Below, one piece after another: positions 25,773-34,865 of a stretch of 64,000 bases of DNA. Below the pieces are notes generated by a model. It did not search any database and was not told the origin of the DNA. It saw nothing but the letters and a program-made list of their open reading frames with translations. Each line of letters begins with the position of its first letter. Positions within the stretch are counted from its first letter, which is position 1. The DNA is taken from contig NZ_AP027055.1 in the NCBI RefSeq assembly GCF_027924905.1, forward strand, positions 1,116,001-1,180,000, given 5' to 3'. The position numbers were made by a program, and so were the translations under genes. This DNA comes from Limnohabitans sp. INBF002 (lineage in GTDB: Bacteria; Pseudomonadota; Gammaproteobacteria; Burkholderiales; Burkholderiaceae_C).

Positions 25773-28280
25773 TTATCGGACCGGTATCCAGAAGGAAAAG
25801 CGGCAGCCCGTGATATCTGCACCATTGTAGAGGTTCTCCGCTTTCATCCTCCCTTGGTGGGATTCGACGATGGAGCGGCACAAATTCAGGCCAATCCCCA
25901 TGCCTTCAGACTTGGTGGAGAAGAAGGCTTCGAACAAACGCTCCATCACCTCGGGCGGCAAACCGCGCCCCGTGTCGGTGACCGAAAACTCCACCACGGC
26001 CTGGCCTTCTTCGTTGCGCGGCAAGACTTTGAGTTCCACATCACGTTGCGTCAGCGGGCGTTGGGCCAGGTCAATTGACTCGGCCGCATTGCGCATCAAA
26101 TTCACGAGGACTTGCTCAATCAAGATGGGGTCCACGTTGACGGCGGGCAGTCGTGCTGCAAGCACTTGGGTCAGGCGTACTTGGCGGCGGCGCATCTCGA
26201 TGCCGGCCAATTCCACGGCTTCACTCACCATGGCCCCCACATCGGAGGGGGTGCGGTTGGGTTCGCTGCGCTTCACAAACGTACGGATGCGTTGGATGAT
26301 TTGCCCTGCGCGCTGTGCTTGGTGCGCCGTTTTCTCCAAAGCCTTGAGCAATTCTTCTTCGTTCAAATTGTTCGCTTTGATGCGAGACACCATGCCGCTG
26401 CAGTAGTTGTTGATGGCGGTCAGCGGCTGGTTGAGCTCGTGTGCCACGCTAGACGCCATCTCGCCCATGGTGATGAGACGGCTGGCTGACTGTGCCCGCT
26501 CAGCTTGCATTTGCGCTTGCTCTTCAGCTTGGCGACGTGGCGTGATATCTGATGCAATCACCATTTGCGCCAAGCGGCCATCCACCCAGTTGAGGTAGCG
26601 CGATCGCACCTCCAGCCATTTGCCTAACTCGGGCAGAAAAATTTCAGCGTTCTCTGCTTTGGTCTCGGTGATGCCTTCGGTGGGTAAGCCCATCAAACCA
26701 TCGTCTTGGTCTTGGCTGTCGTCGTCTGATGCGGTGGTTGTGCCAAGTGTGCGTGGTTGCCCCGCTTGTGTGACCAGGCTCAAGTGCCCCTGTGTGGTGG
26801 TGGCAAACCATTGGCGGTATAGCTTGTTGGCAAACAGCAACTCTTTGCTGCCCAGAGGCGCGACGGATACAGAGGCGTCCAAGCCCTCAAGCACCGTGGT
26901 GAAGCGGTCATGTGCGGCCGAGAGCTGTTCGCGCACGCGGTTGGGCTCGGTGATGTCGGTCATCGACGTCATCCAGCCCGTTTGTTGACCGCGCGCATCT
27001 ACCAGTGGTGACACATACAAACGCGCATCAAATATTTCGCCACTTTTGCGCTTCACGCGCACTTGAAAACCGCTTGCTGTGGTGTCGCCTTGCAGCTCTT
27101 GTGTGAGTTTTTGTTCCAGCGTCTCACGGTCTTCTTCAGGCCAGTAAGGGAAGGGGGGCACACGCCCCACCAGTTCGTCTTCGGTCCAACCGGTCATTTG
27201 GCAAAACGCGGCATTCACATAAGTGATGCGGCCTTTGAGGTCCATGGCACGCATGCCGGTGAGGATGGAGTTTTCCATCGCACGGCGAAAGTTGGTCTCG
27301 GCCACCAAGGCCTGCTGCGCTTGCACGCGGCGGCGTGTGTGGCGCCAGGTGCCAATCAGCATCCAAGCGGTCATGGCGCTGAGCACGGCGACCAACCAAA
27401 ACACGCCGTTGCCAATCAAACCTTGTGACGTCCGATAAGCCTGCGCATGCAGTGACAGTGCGTAACCCACGGGGGTGATGGGCACTTCGTATTCGTTGGT
27501 TTGAAAGAGCCAAGGCAACACCTCGGTCACTTTGGGCCGCGCTTTGTTGGCTTGGCCTGCCAGCACGTTGTTGTTGACGTCTCGAAAAGACACGGCGTAA
27601 CGGTTGGCTATTTCGTTGGGCACGGCAAAACGCAACATACCGTCCATCGTGTATTCGGCCACCAACACGCCTTCAAATTTGTTGTGCGAGACGATGGGCA
27701 CTTGCAGCTGCAGGTGCGTGTAGGGCGCTGCATTGGCGCGTTTTTCGATGATGGGTTGCGAGTAAACAGGTTGCTGCAAGTCACGCGCTAAATGGAAGGT
27801 GTTGAGCGTTTCGGTATGCGTGACGAGATTGCCCGTCAGAAAACTCATGGTCGAGTTGTTGCTGGCACTGGCATAAGACGCATGCACGTGTTGACGTGCG
27901 TTGAGCCACGTCAAACTAGCCAGCTCTGGACTTTGGTTTAACAGAGTTTGGGCTTCGCCAGAAAAAGCTTTGCTATCGGTTTCCCTGTTGGCAATGTCAC
28001 GCGCCATGCGCATGATTTGTTCTTGTTTGTCGAGCAAGCGTAAGCGCAGGCGTTGTTGGGCGTACTCCACGTCACGCCGCACGACCTCTTGTTCGCGCAC
28101 GATTTCTTCGTATCGCAAGTACCAAAACGCCGTCGTGATCGCTGCCATGAACAGCACCACGGCAGCCAGGGGTGCGATGAACGCGAAGCGGTCTTGTCGG
28201 TTGGGTGTTTGCTGACGCCACCACTGGCGCCAGCGGACGATCAGTTGCTTGAAAGGGGATGTGGGCAATGTTTTTGACAT
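25773..28280 (-). CDS. PAS-domain sensor histidine kinase (FixL/DctB-like)
   Basis: An 835-residue membrane kinase. Membrane segment 1 is near residues 33-56. A periplasmic domain of about 240 residues follows, then membrane segment 2 near 290-315. The cytoplasmic part has a clear PAS domain (FRRAMENSILTGM, ITYVNAAFCQMTGW), a second PAS-like region, the H-box SSVAHELNQPLTAI (His about 613), the N-box NLMRNAAES, and G-boxes DTGRGLPPE and GMGIGLNLC. The kinase core matches the FixL/DctB class. ATG 28280 is preferred over the start 11 codons upstream. The signal is unknown; a small carboxylate is plausible from the periplasmic domain and the neighbouring PDH genes. Confidence 0.85.
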   Translation of the reverse strand: MSKTLPTSPFKQLIVRWRQWWRQQTPNRQDRFAFIAPLAAVVLFMAAITTAFWYLRYEEIVREQEVVRRDVEYAQQRLRLRLLDKQEQIMRMARDIANRETDSKAFSGEAQTLLNQSPELASLTWLNARQHVHASYASASNNSTMSFLTGNLVTHTETLNTFHLARDLQQPVYSQPIIEKRANAAPYTHLQLQVPIVSHNKFEGVLVAEYTMDGMLRFAVPNEIANRYAVSFRDVNNNVLAGQANKARPKVTEVLPWLFQTNEYEVPITPVGYALSLHAQAYRTSQGLIGNGVFWLVAVLSAMTAWMLIGTWRHTRRRVQAQQALVAETNFRRAMENSILTGMRAMDLKGRITYVNAAFCQMTGWTEDELVGRVPPFPYWPEEDRETLEQKLTQELQGDTTASGFQVRVKRKSGEIFDARLYVSPLVDARGQQTGWMTSMTDITEPNRVREQLSAAHDRFTTVLEGLDASVSVAPLGSKELLFANKLYRQWFATTTQGHLSLVTQAGQPRTLGTTTASDDDSQDQDDGLMGLPTEGITETKAENAEIFLPELGKWLEVRSRYLNWVDGRLAQMVIASDITPRRQAEEQAQMQAERAQSASRLITMGEMASSVAHELNQPLTAINNYCSGMVSRIKANNLNEEELLKALEKTAHQAQRAGQIIQRIRTFVKRSEPNRTPSDVGAMVSEAVELAGIEMRRRQVRLTQVLAARLPAVNVDPILIEQVLVNLMRNAAESIDLAQRPLTQRDVELKVLPRNEEGQAVVEFSVTDTGRGLPPEVMERLFEAFFSTKSEGMGIGLNLCRSIVESHQGRMKAENLYNGADITGCRFSFWIPVR

Positions 28281-28330
28281 GTGTGGTGAGTTTATGTCTG
28301 CCTTGAAATGCACCTTTCAGGTAATTATTG

Positions 28331-28349
28331 GATTTCATAATAAGAAATC
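28331..28349. promoter_or_regulatory. palindrome between kinase and aceE
   Basis: GATTTCATAATAAGAAATC is a 6-7-6 inverted repeat in the 153-base AT-rich divergent region, 50 bases from the kinase start and 85 bases before aceE. It is a candidate binding site for a dimeric regulator; no consensus -35/-10 pair stands out beside it. Confidence 0.4.
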
Positions 28350-28433
28350 AATAGTCGCTATTTGAAATTTACGGAATTTGTGAGAAACTATTTACATTCG
28401 AGTCAAAACAAGTGCAACACAGAGGAGACAAGC

Positions 28434-31133
28434 ATGTCAGCACAACCGAACGATCCACGTAACGATGTGGACAGCCAAGAAACGCGTGAGTGGATGGACG
28501 CTTTGTCCGCCGTCATCAACGCAGAGGGCCCAGAGCGCGCTCACTTTTTGTTAGAGCAACTGCTCGAACACGCCCGCGAGAGCAGCATCGACATGCCGTT
28601 CTCTGCCAACACCGGTTACGTCAACACGATCGAACCGGACAAAGAAGCACATTGCCCTGGCAACATTGAAATTGAAGAACGTCTGCGCGCTTACATGCGC
28701 TGGAACGCGATGGCGATGGTGGTCAAGGCCAACCGCCACAACCCAGAAGACGGTGGCGACCTCGGTGGTCACATCGGCTCTTTCGCTTCATTGGCCCACA
28801 TGTTTGGTGCGGGCTTCAACCACTTCTGGCACGCTGAAAACGAAAACCACGGTGGCGACTGCTTGTACATCCAAGGCCACGTGTCACCCGGCGTGTACGC
28901 TCGCGCCTACCTGGAAGGCCGTTTGACCGAAGAGCAGTTGCTCAACTTCCGTCAAGAAGTGGACGGCAAAGGTTTGTCCAGCTACCCACACCCCAAACTC
29001 ATGCCTGAGTTCTGGCAGTTCCCCACGGTGTCCATGGGCCTTGGCCCATTGATGGCTATCTACCAAGCGCGCTTCTTGAAGTACTTGCACGCACGCGGCA
29101 TTGCCAACACCGAAAACCGCAAGGTTTGGGTGTTCTGCGGTGACGGTGAGATGGACGAAGTTGAATCTTTGGGCGCCATCGGTTTGGCTGCTCGTGAAAA
29201 ACTCGACAACTTGATCTTTGTCGTCAACTGCAACTTGCAACGTTTGGACGGTCCCGTGCGCGGCAACGGCAAGATCGTGCAAGAACTCGAAGGCGAATTC
29301 CGTGGCTCAGGCTGGAACGTCATCAAGCTCTTGTGGGGCAGCGAGTGGGACAAGCTCTTGGCTCGCGACAAAGACGGCGCACTCCGCAAGATCATGATGG
29401 ACACCTTGGACGGCGACTACCAAGCCTTCAAAGCCAACGACGGCGCCTACGTGCGCAAGCACTTCTTCGGTCGCGATCCACGCACGCTCGAAATGGTCTC
29501 GCACATGAGCGACGACGAAATCTGGGCTTTGAAGCGCGGTGGCCATGACCCACAAAAGGTCTACGCGGCTTACCACCAAGCCGTGAATACCAAAGACCAG
29601 CCGACCGTTTTGTTGATCAAGACCGTCAAAGGTTTTGGCATGGGCAAAGCCGGTGAAGGCAAGAACAACGTTCACCAAACCAAGAAGCTCACGGATGAAG
29701 ACATCAAGTACATGCGTGACCGCTTCAACATCCCAGTGCCAGACAGCGAATTGGCCAACGTGCCGTTCTACAAGCCTGCAGATGACACCCCTGAGATGCA
29801 ATACCTGCACGAGCGCCGCAAGGCCTTGGGCGGCTACTTGCCACACCGTCGCACGAAAGCCGAAGAAACCTTCACCGTGCCGTCGTTGGATATCTTCAAA
29901 TCGGTGATGGAGCCTACGGCCGAAGGCCGTGAAATCTCGACCACCCAAGCCTACGTACGCTTCCTCACGCAGCTCTTGCGTGACCAAGCCTTGGGCCCAC
30001 GCGTGGTGCCAATTTTGGTGGACGAAGCCCGTACCTTTGGTATGGAAGGTTTGTTCCGTCAAATCGGTATTTACAACCCAGCAGGTCAAAACTACACACC
30101 GGTCGACAAAGACCAAGTGATGTATTACAAGGAAGACAAAGCTGGTCAGATCTTGCAAGAAGGCATCAACGAAGCCGGCGGTATGTCGAGCTGGATTGCT
30201 GCTGCCACCAGCTACTCGACCAGCAACCGCATCATGGTGCCGTTCTACGTGTACTACTCGATGTTTGGTTTCCAACGCATTGGCGACTTGGCATGGGCAG
30301 CTGGCGACATGCAAGCACGCGGCTTCTTGTTGGGCGGCACCTCAGGCCGTACCACGTTGAACGGCGAAGGCTTGCAGCACGAAGACGGTCACAGCCACAT
30401 CATGGCCAACACCATCCCGAACTGCGTGTCTTATGACCCCACCTTCGCACACGAAGTGGGCGTCATCCTGCACCACGGTTTGAAGCGCATGGTGGAGAAG
30501 CAAGACAACGTCTTCTACTACATCACCCTGTTGAACGAAAACTATGCGATGCCTGGCCTCAAGGCTGGCACCGAAGAGCAAATCATCAAAGGCATGTACT
30601 TGCTGCAACAAGGCGAGGGCAAGAAAACTGCACCACGCGTGAACTTGTTGGGCTCGGGCACCATCCTGCGTGAATCCATGGCTGCGCGCGACTTGCTCGC
30701 TGCCGATTGGGGCATTGCTGCCAACGTGTGGAGCTGCCCAAGCTTCAACGAACTCACACGCGACGGCCAAGACGCTGAGCGTTACAACTTGTTGCACCCC
30801 ACAGAGACACCCAAAGTGCCTTTCGTGGCGGCGCAGTTGGACCCTTACGTCGGCCCCGTGGTTGCTTCGACCGACTACATGAAAGCCTATGCCGAACAGA
30901 TTCGTCCGTTCATTCCTAAAGGCCGCACCTACAAAGTGTTGGGCACAGACGGTTTCGGTCGCTCTGACTTCCGCAGCAAGCTGCGTGAGCACTTTGAAGT
31001 CAACCGCCACTACATCGTGGTCGCAGCCCTCAAAGCCCTCAGCGAAGAAGGCACCGTGCCAGTGGCACAAGTGGCTGAAGCCATCAAAAAGTACGGCATC
31101 AAAGTCGACAAGATCAACCCGCTGTACGCATAA
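28434..31133 (+). CDS. aceE: pyruvate dehydrogenase E1 component, homodimeric
   Basis: Thiamine-diphosphate enzyme that decarboxylates pyruvate and acetylates the lipoyl arm of AceF. The 899 residues fit the homodimeric E1p family. The TPP motif begins GDGEMDEVESLGA and continues to NCNLQRLDGPVRGNG. The early HIGSFASLAHMFGAGFNHFW and the C-terminal YKVLGTDGFGRSDFR are also family features. ATG 28434 has AGAGGAG 5 bases upstream; the 24-codon extension is AT-rich leader. It heads aceE-aceF-lpdA with gaps of 18 and 9 bases. Confidence 0.97.
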   Translation: MSAQPNDPRNDVDSQETREWMDALSAVINAEGPERAHFLLEQLLEHARESSIDMPFSANTGYVNTIEPDKEAHCPGNIEIEERLRAYMRWNAMAMVVKANRHNPEDGGDLGGHIGSFASLAHMFGAGFNHFWHAENENHGGDCLYIQGHVSPGVYARAYLEGRLTEEQLLNFRQEVDGKGLSSYPHPKLMPEFWQFPTVSMGLGPLMAIYQARFLKYLHARGIANTENRKVWVFCGDGEMDEVESLGAIGLAAREKLDNLIFVVNCNLQRLDGPVRGNGKIVQELEGEFRGSGWNVIKLLWGSEWDKLLARDKDGALRKIMMDTLDGDYQAFKANDGAYVRKHFFGRDPRTLEMVSHMSDDEIWALKRGGHDPQKVYAAYHQAVNTKDQPTVLLIKTVKGFGMGKAGEGKNNVHQTKKLTDEDIKYMRDRFNIPVPDSELANVPFYKPADDTPEMQYLHERRKALGGYLPHRRTKAEETFTVPSLDIFKSVMEPTAEGREISTTQAYVRFLTQLLRDQALGPRVVPILVDEARTFGMEGLFRQIGIYNPAGQNYTPVDKDQVMYYKEDKAGQILQEGINEAGGMSSWIAAATSYSTSNRIMVPFYVYYSMFGFQRIGDLAWAAGDMQARGFLLGGTSGRTTLNGEGLQHEDGHSHIMANTIPNCVSYDPTFAHEVGVILHHGLKRMVEKQDNVFYYITLLNENYAMPGLKAGTEEQIIKGMYLLQQGEGKKTAPRVNLLGSGTILRESMAARDLLAADWGIAANVWSCPSFNELTRDGQDAERYNLLHPTETPKVPFVAAQLDPYVGPVVASTDYMKAYAEQIRPFIPKGRTYKVLGTDGFGRSDFRSKLREHFEVNRHYIVVAALKALSEEGTVPVAQVAEAIKKYGIKVDKINPLYA

Positions 31134-31151
31134 ATATTCGGGAGACACAAC

Positions 31152-32831
31152 ATGGCATTGGTAGAAGTAAAAGTCCCGGATATCGGGGATTTCGACGAAG
31201 TCGCAGTCATTGAACTGCTGGTCAAAGTGGGCGACACCGTGAAAGCGGAACAGTCCCTCATCACCGTCGAATCAGACAAAGCTTCGATGGAAATTCCATC
31301 GAGCACCGCTGGTGTGGTCAAAGAGCTCAAAGTGGCTTTGGGCGACAAGGTCAAAGAAGGCTCAGTGGTGTTGGTGGTGGAAGCCGCTGGTGCTGCCGCA
31401 GGCACTGCGGCTTCAAATGCTTCAGCTCCGGCCGCCGCACCTGCAGCAGCTGCTTCTGTAGCTGCTGCACCAGCCCCAGTTGCAGCAGCTGCCCCCGTGG
31501 CCACAGCGCCATCAGCATCGGGCCCCATCGAAATTCACGTGCCAGACATTGGCGACTTCAAAGACGTGGCCGTCATTGAAGTATTTGTGAAGCCTGGCGA
31601 CAGCATCAAGGTGGAGCAATCGCTCATCACCGTGGAGTCTGACAAAGCGTCGATGGAAATTCCATCCTCACACGCGGGCGTGCTCAAAGAGCTCAAAGTC
31701 AAAGTGGGCGACACCGTCAACATTGGTGACTTGTTGGCCATTTTGGAAGGCACCGTGTCTGCCGCCGCTGCACCTGTGGCGGCTGCCGCATCTGCCGTTG
31801 CTGCCGTGGCACCTGTCGCTGTGGCTGCACCGACAGCAGTTGCTGCTGCGGTGGCTGTTGTTGCAGCACCTGCACACGCACCAGGCGCACCTACCTTGGG
31901 CTTGCCACACGCATCACCCTCGGTGCGCAAGTTCGCACGCGAACTCGGTGTGCCATTGGAAGAGCTCAAAGGCTCTGGCCACAAGGGCCGTATCACGCAA
32001 AACGACGTGCAAGCCTTCACCAAGTCCGTCATGTCGGGCGCGACACAAACCAAGGCTCAGGCAGCCAAGGGTGGCTCTGCGGGTGGTGATGGCGCAGCCT
32101 TGGGTCTCATCCCATGGCCGAAGGTCGACTTTGCCAAGTTCGGTCCTGTCGAGCGCAAAGAAATGGGCCGCATCAAGAAGATCAGCGGTGCCAACTTGTT
32201 GCGCAACGCCATCATGATTCCAGCCGTCACCAACCATGACGACTGCGACATCACTGACCTCGAAGCCTTCCGCGTGTCCACCAACAAAGAGAACGAAAAA
32301 TCGGGCGTCAAAGTCACGATGCTGGCGTTCTTGATCAAGGCTTGCGTGGCCGCGCTCAAGAAATACCCAGAGTTCAACAGCTCGCTCGATGGTGATGCAC
32401 TGGTCTACAAAAACTACTGGCACATCGGTTTTGCCGCTGACACGCCCAACGGTTTGATGGTTCCAGTCATTCGTGATTGCGACAAAAAAGGCGTGCTGCA
32501 AATCAGCCAAGAAATGTCAGAGCTGGCCAAGAAAGCCCGCGACGGCAAACTCGGCCCCGCAGAAATGACCGGCGCGACCTTCACCATCTCCAGCCTCGGC
32601 GGCATTGGTGGCAAGTACTTCACGCCCATCATCAACGCGCCCGAAGTGGCCATCCTTGGTGTGTGTAAGAGCACCATGGAACCCGTGTGGAACGGCAAAG
32701 AATTTGTGCCACGTTTGATGTTGCCTCTGAGCTTGACGTGGGACCACCGCGTCATCGACGGCGCTGCAGCGGCACGCTTCAATGCGTACCTCGGTCAAAT
32801 CCTCGGCGACTTCCGTCGCGTGTTGCTCTAA
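31152..32831 (+). CDS. aceF: dihydrolipoamide acetyltransferase (PDH E2), two lipoyl domains
   Basis: Core of the pyruvate dehydrogenase complex; transfers acetyl groups to CoA. Lipoyl domain 1 has Lys 43 in ESDKASME, and lipoyl domain 2 repeats the motif near Lys 165. Long Ala/Pro linkers separate them. The E1/E3-binding domain lies near residues 250-290 (SPSVRKFARELGVPLEEL, GRITQNDV), and the catalytic domain ends with the active-site His in TWDHRVIDGA (about 532). The second lipoyl segment is nearly identical in DNA to that of lpdA. Confidence 0.96.
   Translation: MALVEVKVPDIGDFDEVAVIELLVKVGDTVKAEQSLITVESDKASMEIPSSTAGVVKELKVALGDKVKEGSVVLVVEAAGAAAGTAASNASAPAAAPAAAASVAAAPAPVAAAAPVATAPSASGPIEIHVPDIGDFKDVAVIEVFVKPGDSIKVEQSLITVESDKASMEIPSSHAGVLKELKVKVGDTVNIGDLLAILEGTVSAAAAPVAAAASAVAAVAPVAVAAPTAVAAAVAVVAAPAHAPGAPTLGLPHASPSVRKFARELGVPLEELKGSGHKGRITQNDVQAFTKSVMSGATQTKAQAAKGGSAGGDGAALGLIPWPKVDFAKFGPVERKEMGRIKKISGANLLRNAIMIPAVTNHDDCDITDLEAFRVSTNKENEKSGVKVTMLAFLIKACVAALKKYPEFNSSLDGDALVYKNYWHIGFAADTPNGLMVPVIRDCDKKGVLQISQEMSELAKKARDGKLGPAEMTGATFTISSLGGIGGKYFTPIINAPEVAILGVCKSTMEPVWNGKEFVPRLMLPLSLTWDHRVIDGAAAARFNAYLGQILGDFRRVLL
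31641..31682 (+). repeat. 42-bp direct repeat, copy in aceF lipoyl domain 2
   Basis: These 42 bases, which encode the lipoylation site [14 protein letters not shown], are identical to 32964-33005 in lpdA. The flanks also match closely, including at third codon positions. Confidence 0.8.
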
Positions 32832-32840
32832 GGACTTGAT

Positions 32841-34679
32841 ATGGCAATGATTGATATCAAAGTTCCAGACATCGGCGACTTCGACGAAGTAGCCGTGATC
32901 GAGTTGCTGGTCAAACCCGGCGACACCGTCAAAGCTGAGCAATCGCTCATCACCGTTGAGTCCGACAAAGCGTCGATGGAAATTCCATCCTCACACGCGG
33001 GCGTGGTGAAAGAGTTGAAAGTCAAGCTGGGCGACAAGGTCAAAGAAGGCTCTGTGGTGTTGGTGTTGGATGCAGAGGGTGCGGCTTCCGCGCCTGCTGC
33101 TTCTGCACCTGCACCCGCAGCGGCTCCAGCTGCAGCAGCACCCGCTGCGCCAGTGGCCGCAGCCCCTGCACCTACAGCCTCATCCTTCGGCGGCTCGGCC
33201 GACATCGAGTGCGATGTGCTCGTGTTGGGCGGTGGTCCTGGCGGTTACTCGGCTGCATTCCGTGCGGCTGACCTCGGCTTGAACGTGGTCATCGTTGAGC
33301 GCTATGCCACCTTGGGCGGCGTGTGTTTGAACGTGGGTTGCATTCCATCCAAAGCCTTGCTGCACGTGGCAGCGGTGATGGACGAAGTGGCCCACATGGC
33401 TGACCTCGGTGTGGACTTTGGTGCACCCGCTGTCAACATTGACAAGCTGCGCGGCCACAAAGAAAAAGTCATTGGCAAACTCACAGGTGGCTTGGCTGCC
33501 ATGGCCAAGATGCGCAAGGTCACCACCGTGCGCGGCTTGGGCCAGTTCGTAGGTGCAAACCACCTCGAAGTACTTGAAACCAGCGGTACGGCTCAAGAGC
33601 AAACCGGCAGCAAAAAAGTGATCGCGTTCAAACGCGCCATCATCGCTGCGGGTTCGCAAGCTGTGCGTTTGCCTTTCATGCCCAACGACCCACGCGTGGT
33701 CGACAGCACAGGCGCTTTGGAACTCAAAGAAGTGCCTAAGCGCATGCTGATTTTGGGCGGCGGCATCATCGGCCTAGAGATGGGCACGGTTTACAGCACG
33801 CTGGGCGCACGCCTGGACGTGGTGGAAATGATGGACGGCCTCATGCAAGGCGCTGACCGCGACTTGGTGAAGATCTGGCAAAAGATGAACGCCAAGCGCT
33901 TTGACAACATCATGCTCAAGACCAAGACCGTGTCCGCACGCGCCTTGCCCGAAGGCATTGAAGTCACGTTTGCACCGGCAGAAGAGGGCGGCACCGCCCC
34001 CGCGCCGCAGGTGTACGACCTGGTGCTGCAAGCCGTGGGCCGCACGCCCAACGGCAAAAAACTCGCCGCCGAGAAGGCTGGCGTGGCGGTGACTGACCGC
34101 GGCTTCATCAATGTCGACATCCAGATGCGCACCAACGTGCCGCACATCTTCGCCATTGGCGACATCGTGGGCCAGCCCATGTTGGCGCACAAGGCGGTGC
34201 ACGAAGCACACGTGGCGGCCGAAGTGATTGCGGGTGAACTGCAAGGCAACAAGGAGCTGGCAGCCGCTGCGTTCAACGCACGCGTCATCCCAAGCGTGGC
34301 TTACACCGACCCCGAAGTGGCATGGGTGGGCTTGACCGAAGACCAAGCCAAAGCGCAAGGCATCAAGGTGAAAAAGGGCTTGTTCCCTTGGACCGCCTCG
34401 GGCCGCGCCATTGCCAACGGCCGCGACGAAGGCGTGACCAAACTGCTGTTTGACGATTCCCCCGAGGCCCACGGCCACGGCAAGATCCTCGGCGGCGGCA
34501 TGGTCGGCACGCACGCGGGCGACATGATTGGCGAGATCGCTTTGGCGATTGAGATGGGCGCAGACGCCGTGGACATCGGCAAAACCATCCACCCACACCC
34601 CACGCTGGGCGAAAGCATCGGCATGGCGGCGGAAGTGGCGCACGGTAGCTGCACGGACTTGCCGCCTAGCAAGAAGTAA
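32841..34679 (+). CDS. lpdA: dihydrolipoamide dehydrogenase (PDH E3) with N-terminal lipoyl domain
   Basis: Reoxidises the lipoyl groups of AceF, reducing NAD. This 612-residue form carries a lipoyl domain (Lys 43) and an Ala/Pro linker before the E3 proper, an architecture known from Neisseria and Burkholderiales. E3 motifs are [15 protein letters not shown] (about 131), the redox disulfide [10 protein letters not shown] (about 162), the NAD site [11 protein letters not shown] and the C-terminal HPHPTLGES (about 585). A separate E3 without a lipoyl domain serves 2-oxoglutarate dehydrogenase at 59339. A strong terminator follows. Confidence 0.96.
   Translation: MAMIDIKVPDIGDFDEVAVIELLVKPGDTVKAEQSLITVESDKASMEIPSSHAGVVKELKVKLGDKVKEGSVVLVLDAEGAASAPAASAPAPAAAPAAAAPAAPVAAAPAPTASSFGGSADIECDVLVLGGGPGGYSAAFRAADLGLNVVIVERYATLGGVCLNVGCIPSKALLHVAAVMDEVAHMADLGVDFGAPAVNIDKLRGHKEKVIGKLTGGLAAMAKMRKVTTVRGLGQFVGANHLEVLETSGTAQEQTGSKKVIAFKRAIIAAGSQAVRLPFMPNDPRVVDSTGALELKEVPKRMLILGGGIIGLEMGTVYSTLGARLDVVEMMDGLMQGADRDLVKIWQKMNAKRFDNIMLKTKTVSARALPEGIEVTFAPAEEGGTAPAPQVYDLVLQAVGRTPNGKKLAAEKAGVAVTDRGFINVDIQMRTNVPHIFAIGDIVGQPMLAHKAVHEAHVAAEVIAGELQGNKELAAAAFNARVIPSVAYTDPEVAWVGLTEDQAKAQGIKVKKGLFPWTASGRAIANGRDEGVTKLLFDDSPEAHGHGKILGGGMVGTHAGDMIGEIALAIEMGADAVDIGKTIHPHPTLGESIGMAAEVAHGSCTDLPPSKK
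32964..33005 (+). repeat. 42-bp direct repeat, copy in lpdA lipoyl domain
   Basis: Identical to 31641-31682 in aceF. Domain duplication followed by gene conversion or strong codon constraint would explain it. Confidence 0.8.
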
Positions 34680-34701
34680 ACGCTTCGCGCTTTAAATGAA
34701 G

Positions 34702-34733
34702 AAGCCCGGACGGGGAACCGTCCGGGCTTTTTC
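34702..34733 (+). terminator. terminator of the aceE-aceF-lpdA operon
   Basis: A long GC-rich stem, AAGCCCGGACGG/CCGTCCGGGCTT with a GGAA loop, followed by a T run, 22 bases after lpdA. It also insulates the hsd remnant downstream. Confidence 0.92.
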
Positions 34734-34817
34734 TCTTTTGCAATGTGCAACCCTGTTTGAGTCTTAAATGCCTACTAAACAGCGACAATATTGGGTGCAA
34801 ATAAGAGGAATAAAAGC

Positions 34818-34865
34818 ATGACCAGTCAACAACAACGCGCCGCTCTGCAAAGCCACCAGCTTTAA
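34818..34865 (+). pseudogene. hsdM: hsdM 5' remnant (first codons only)
   Basis: ATG 34818, preceded by GAGGA at a good distance, opens a 15-codon frame reading [15 protein letters not shown] and then TAA. The first 12 residues match the N-terminus of EcoR124I-type HsdM (MTSIQQRAELHRQ, from memory). The next codons belong to hsdR in another frame. The methyltransferase body and the specificity gene hsdS are absent. This is one side of a deletion scar; the junction lies around 34849-34856. Confidence 0.6.

Noticed and set aside
31380-31530. Repetitive GCT/GCA/CCA tracts in aceF, lpdA and sucB
   Set aside because: They encode the flexible Ala/Pro linkers of E2/E3 proteins and are not tandem or CRISPR-type repeats.
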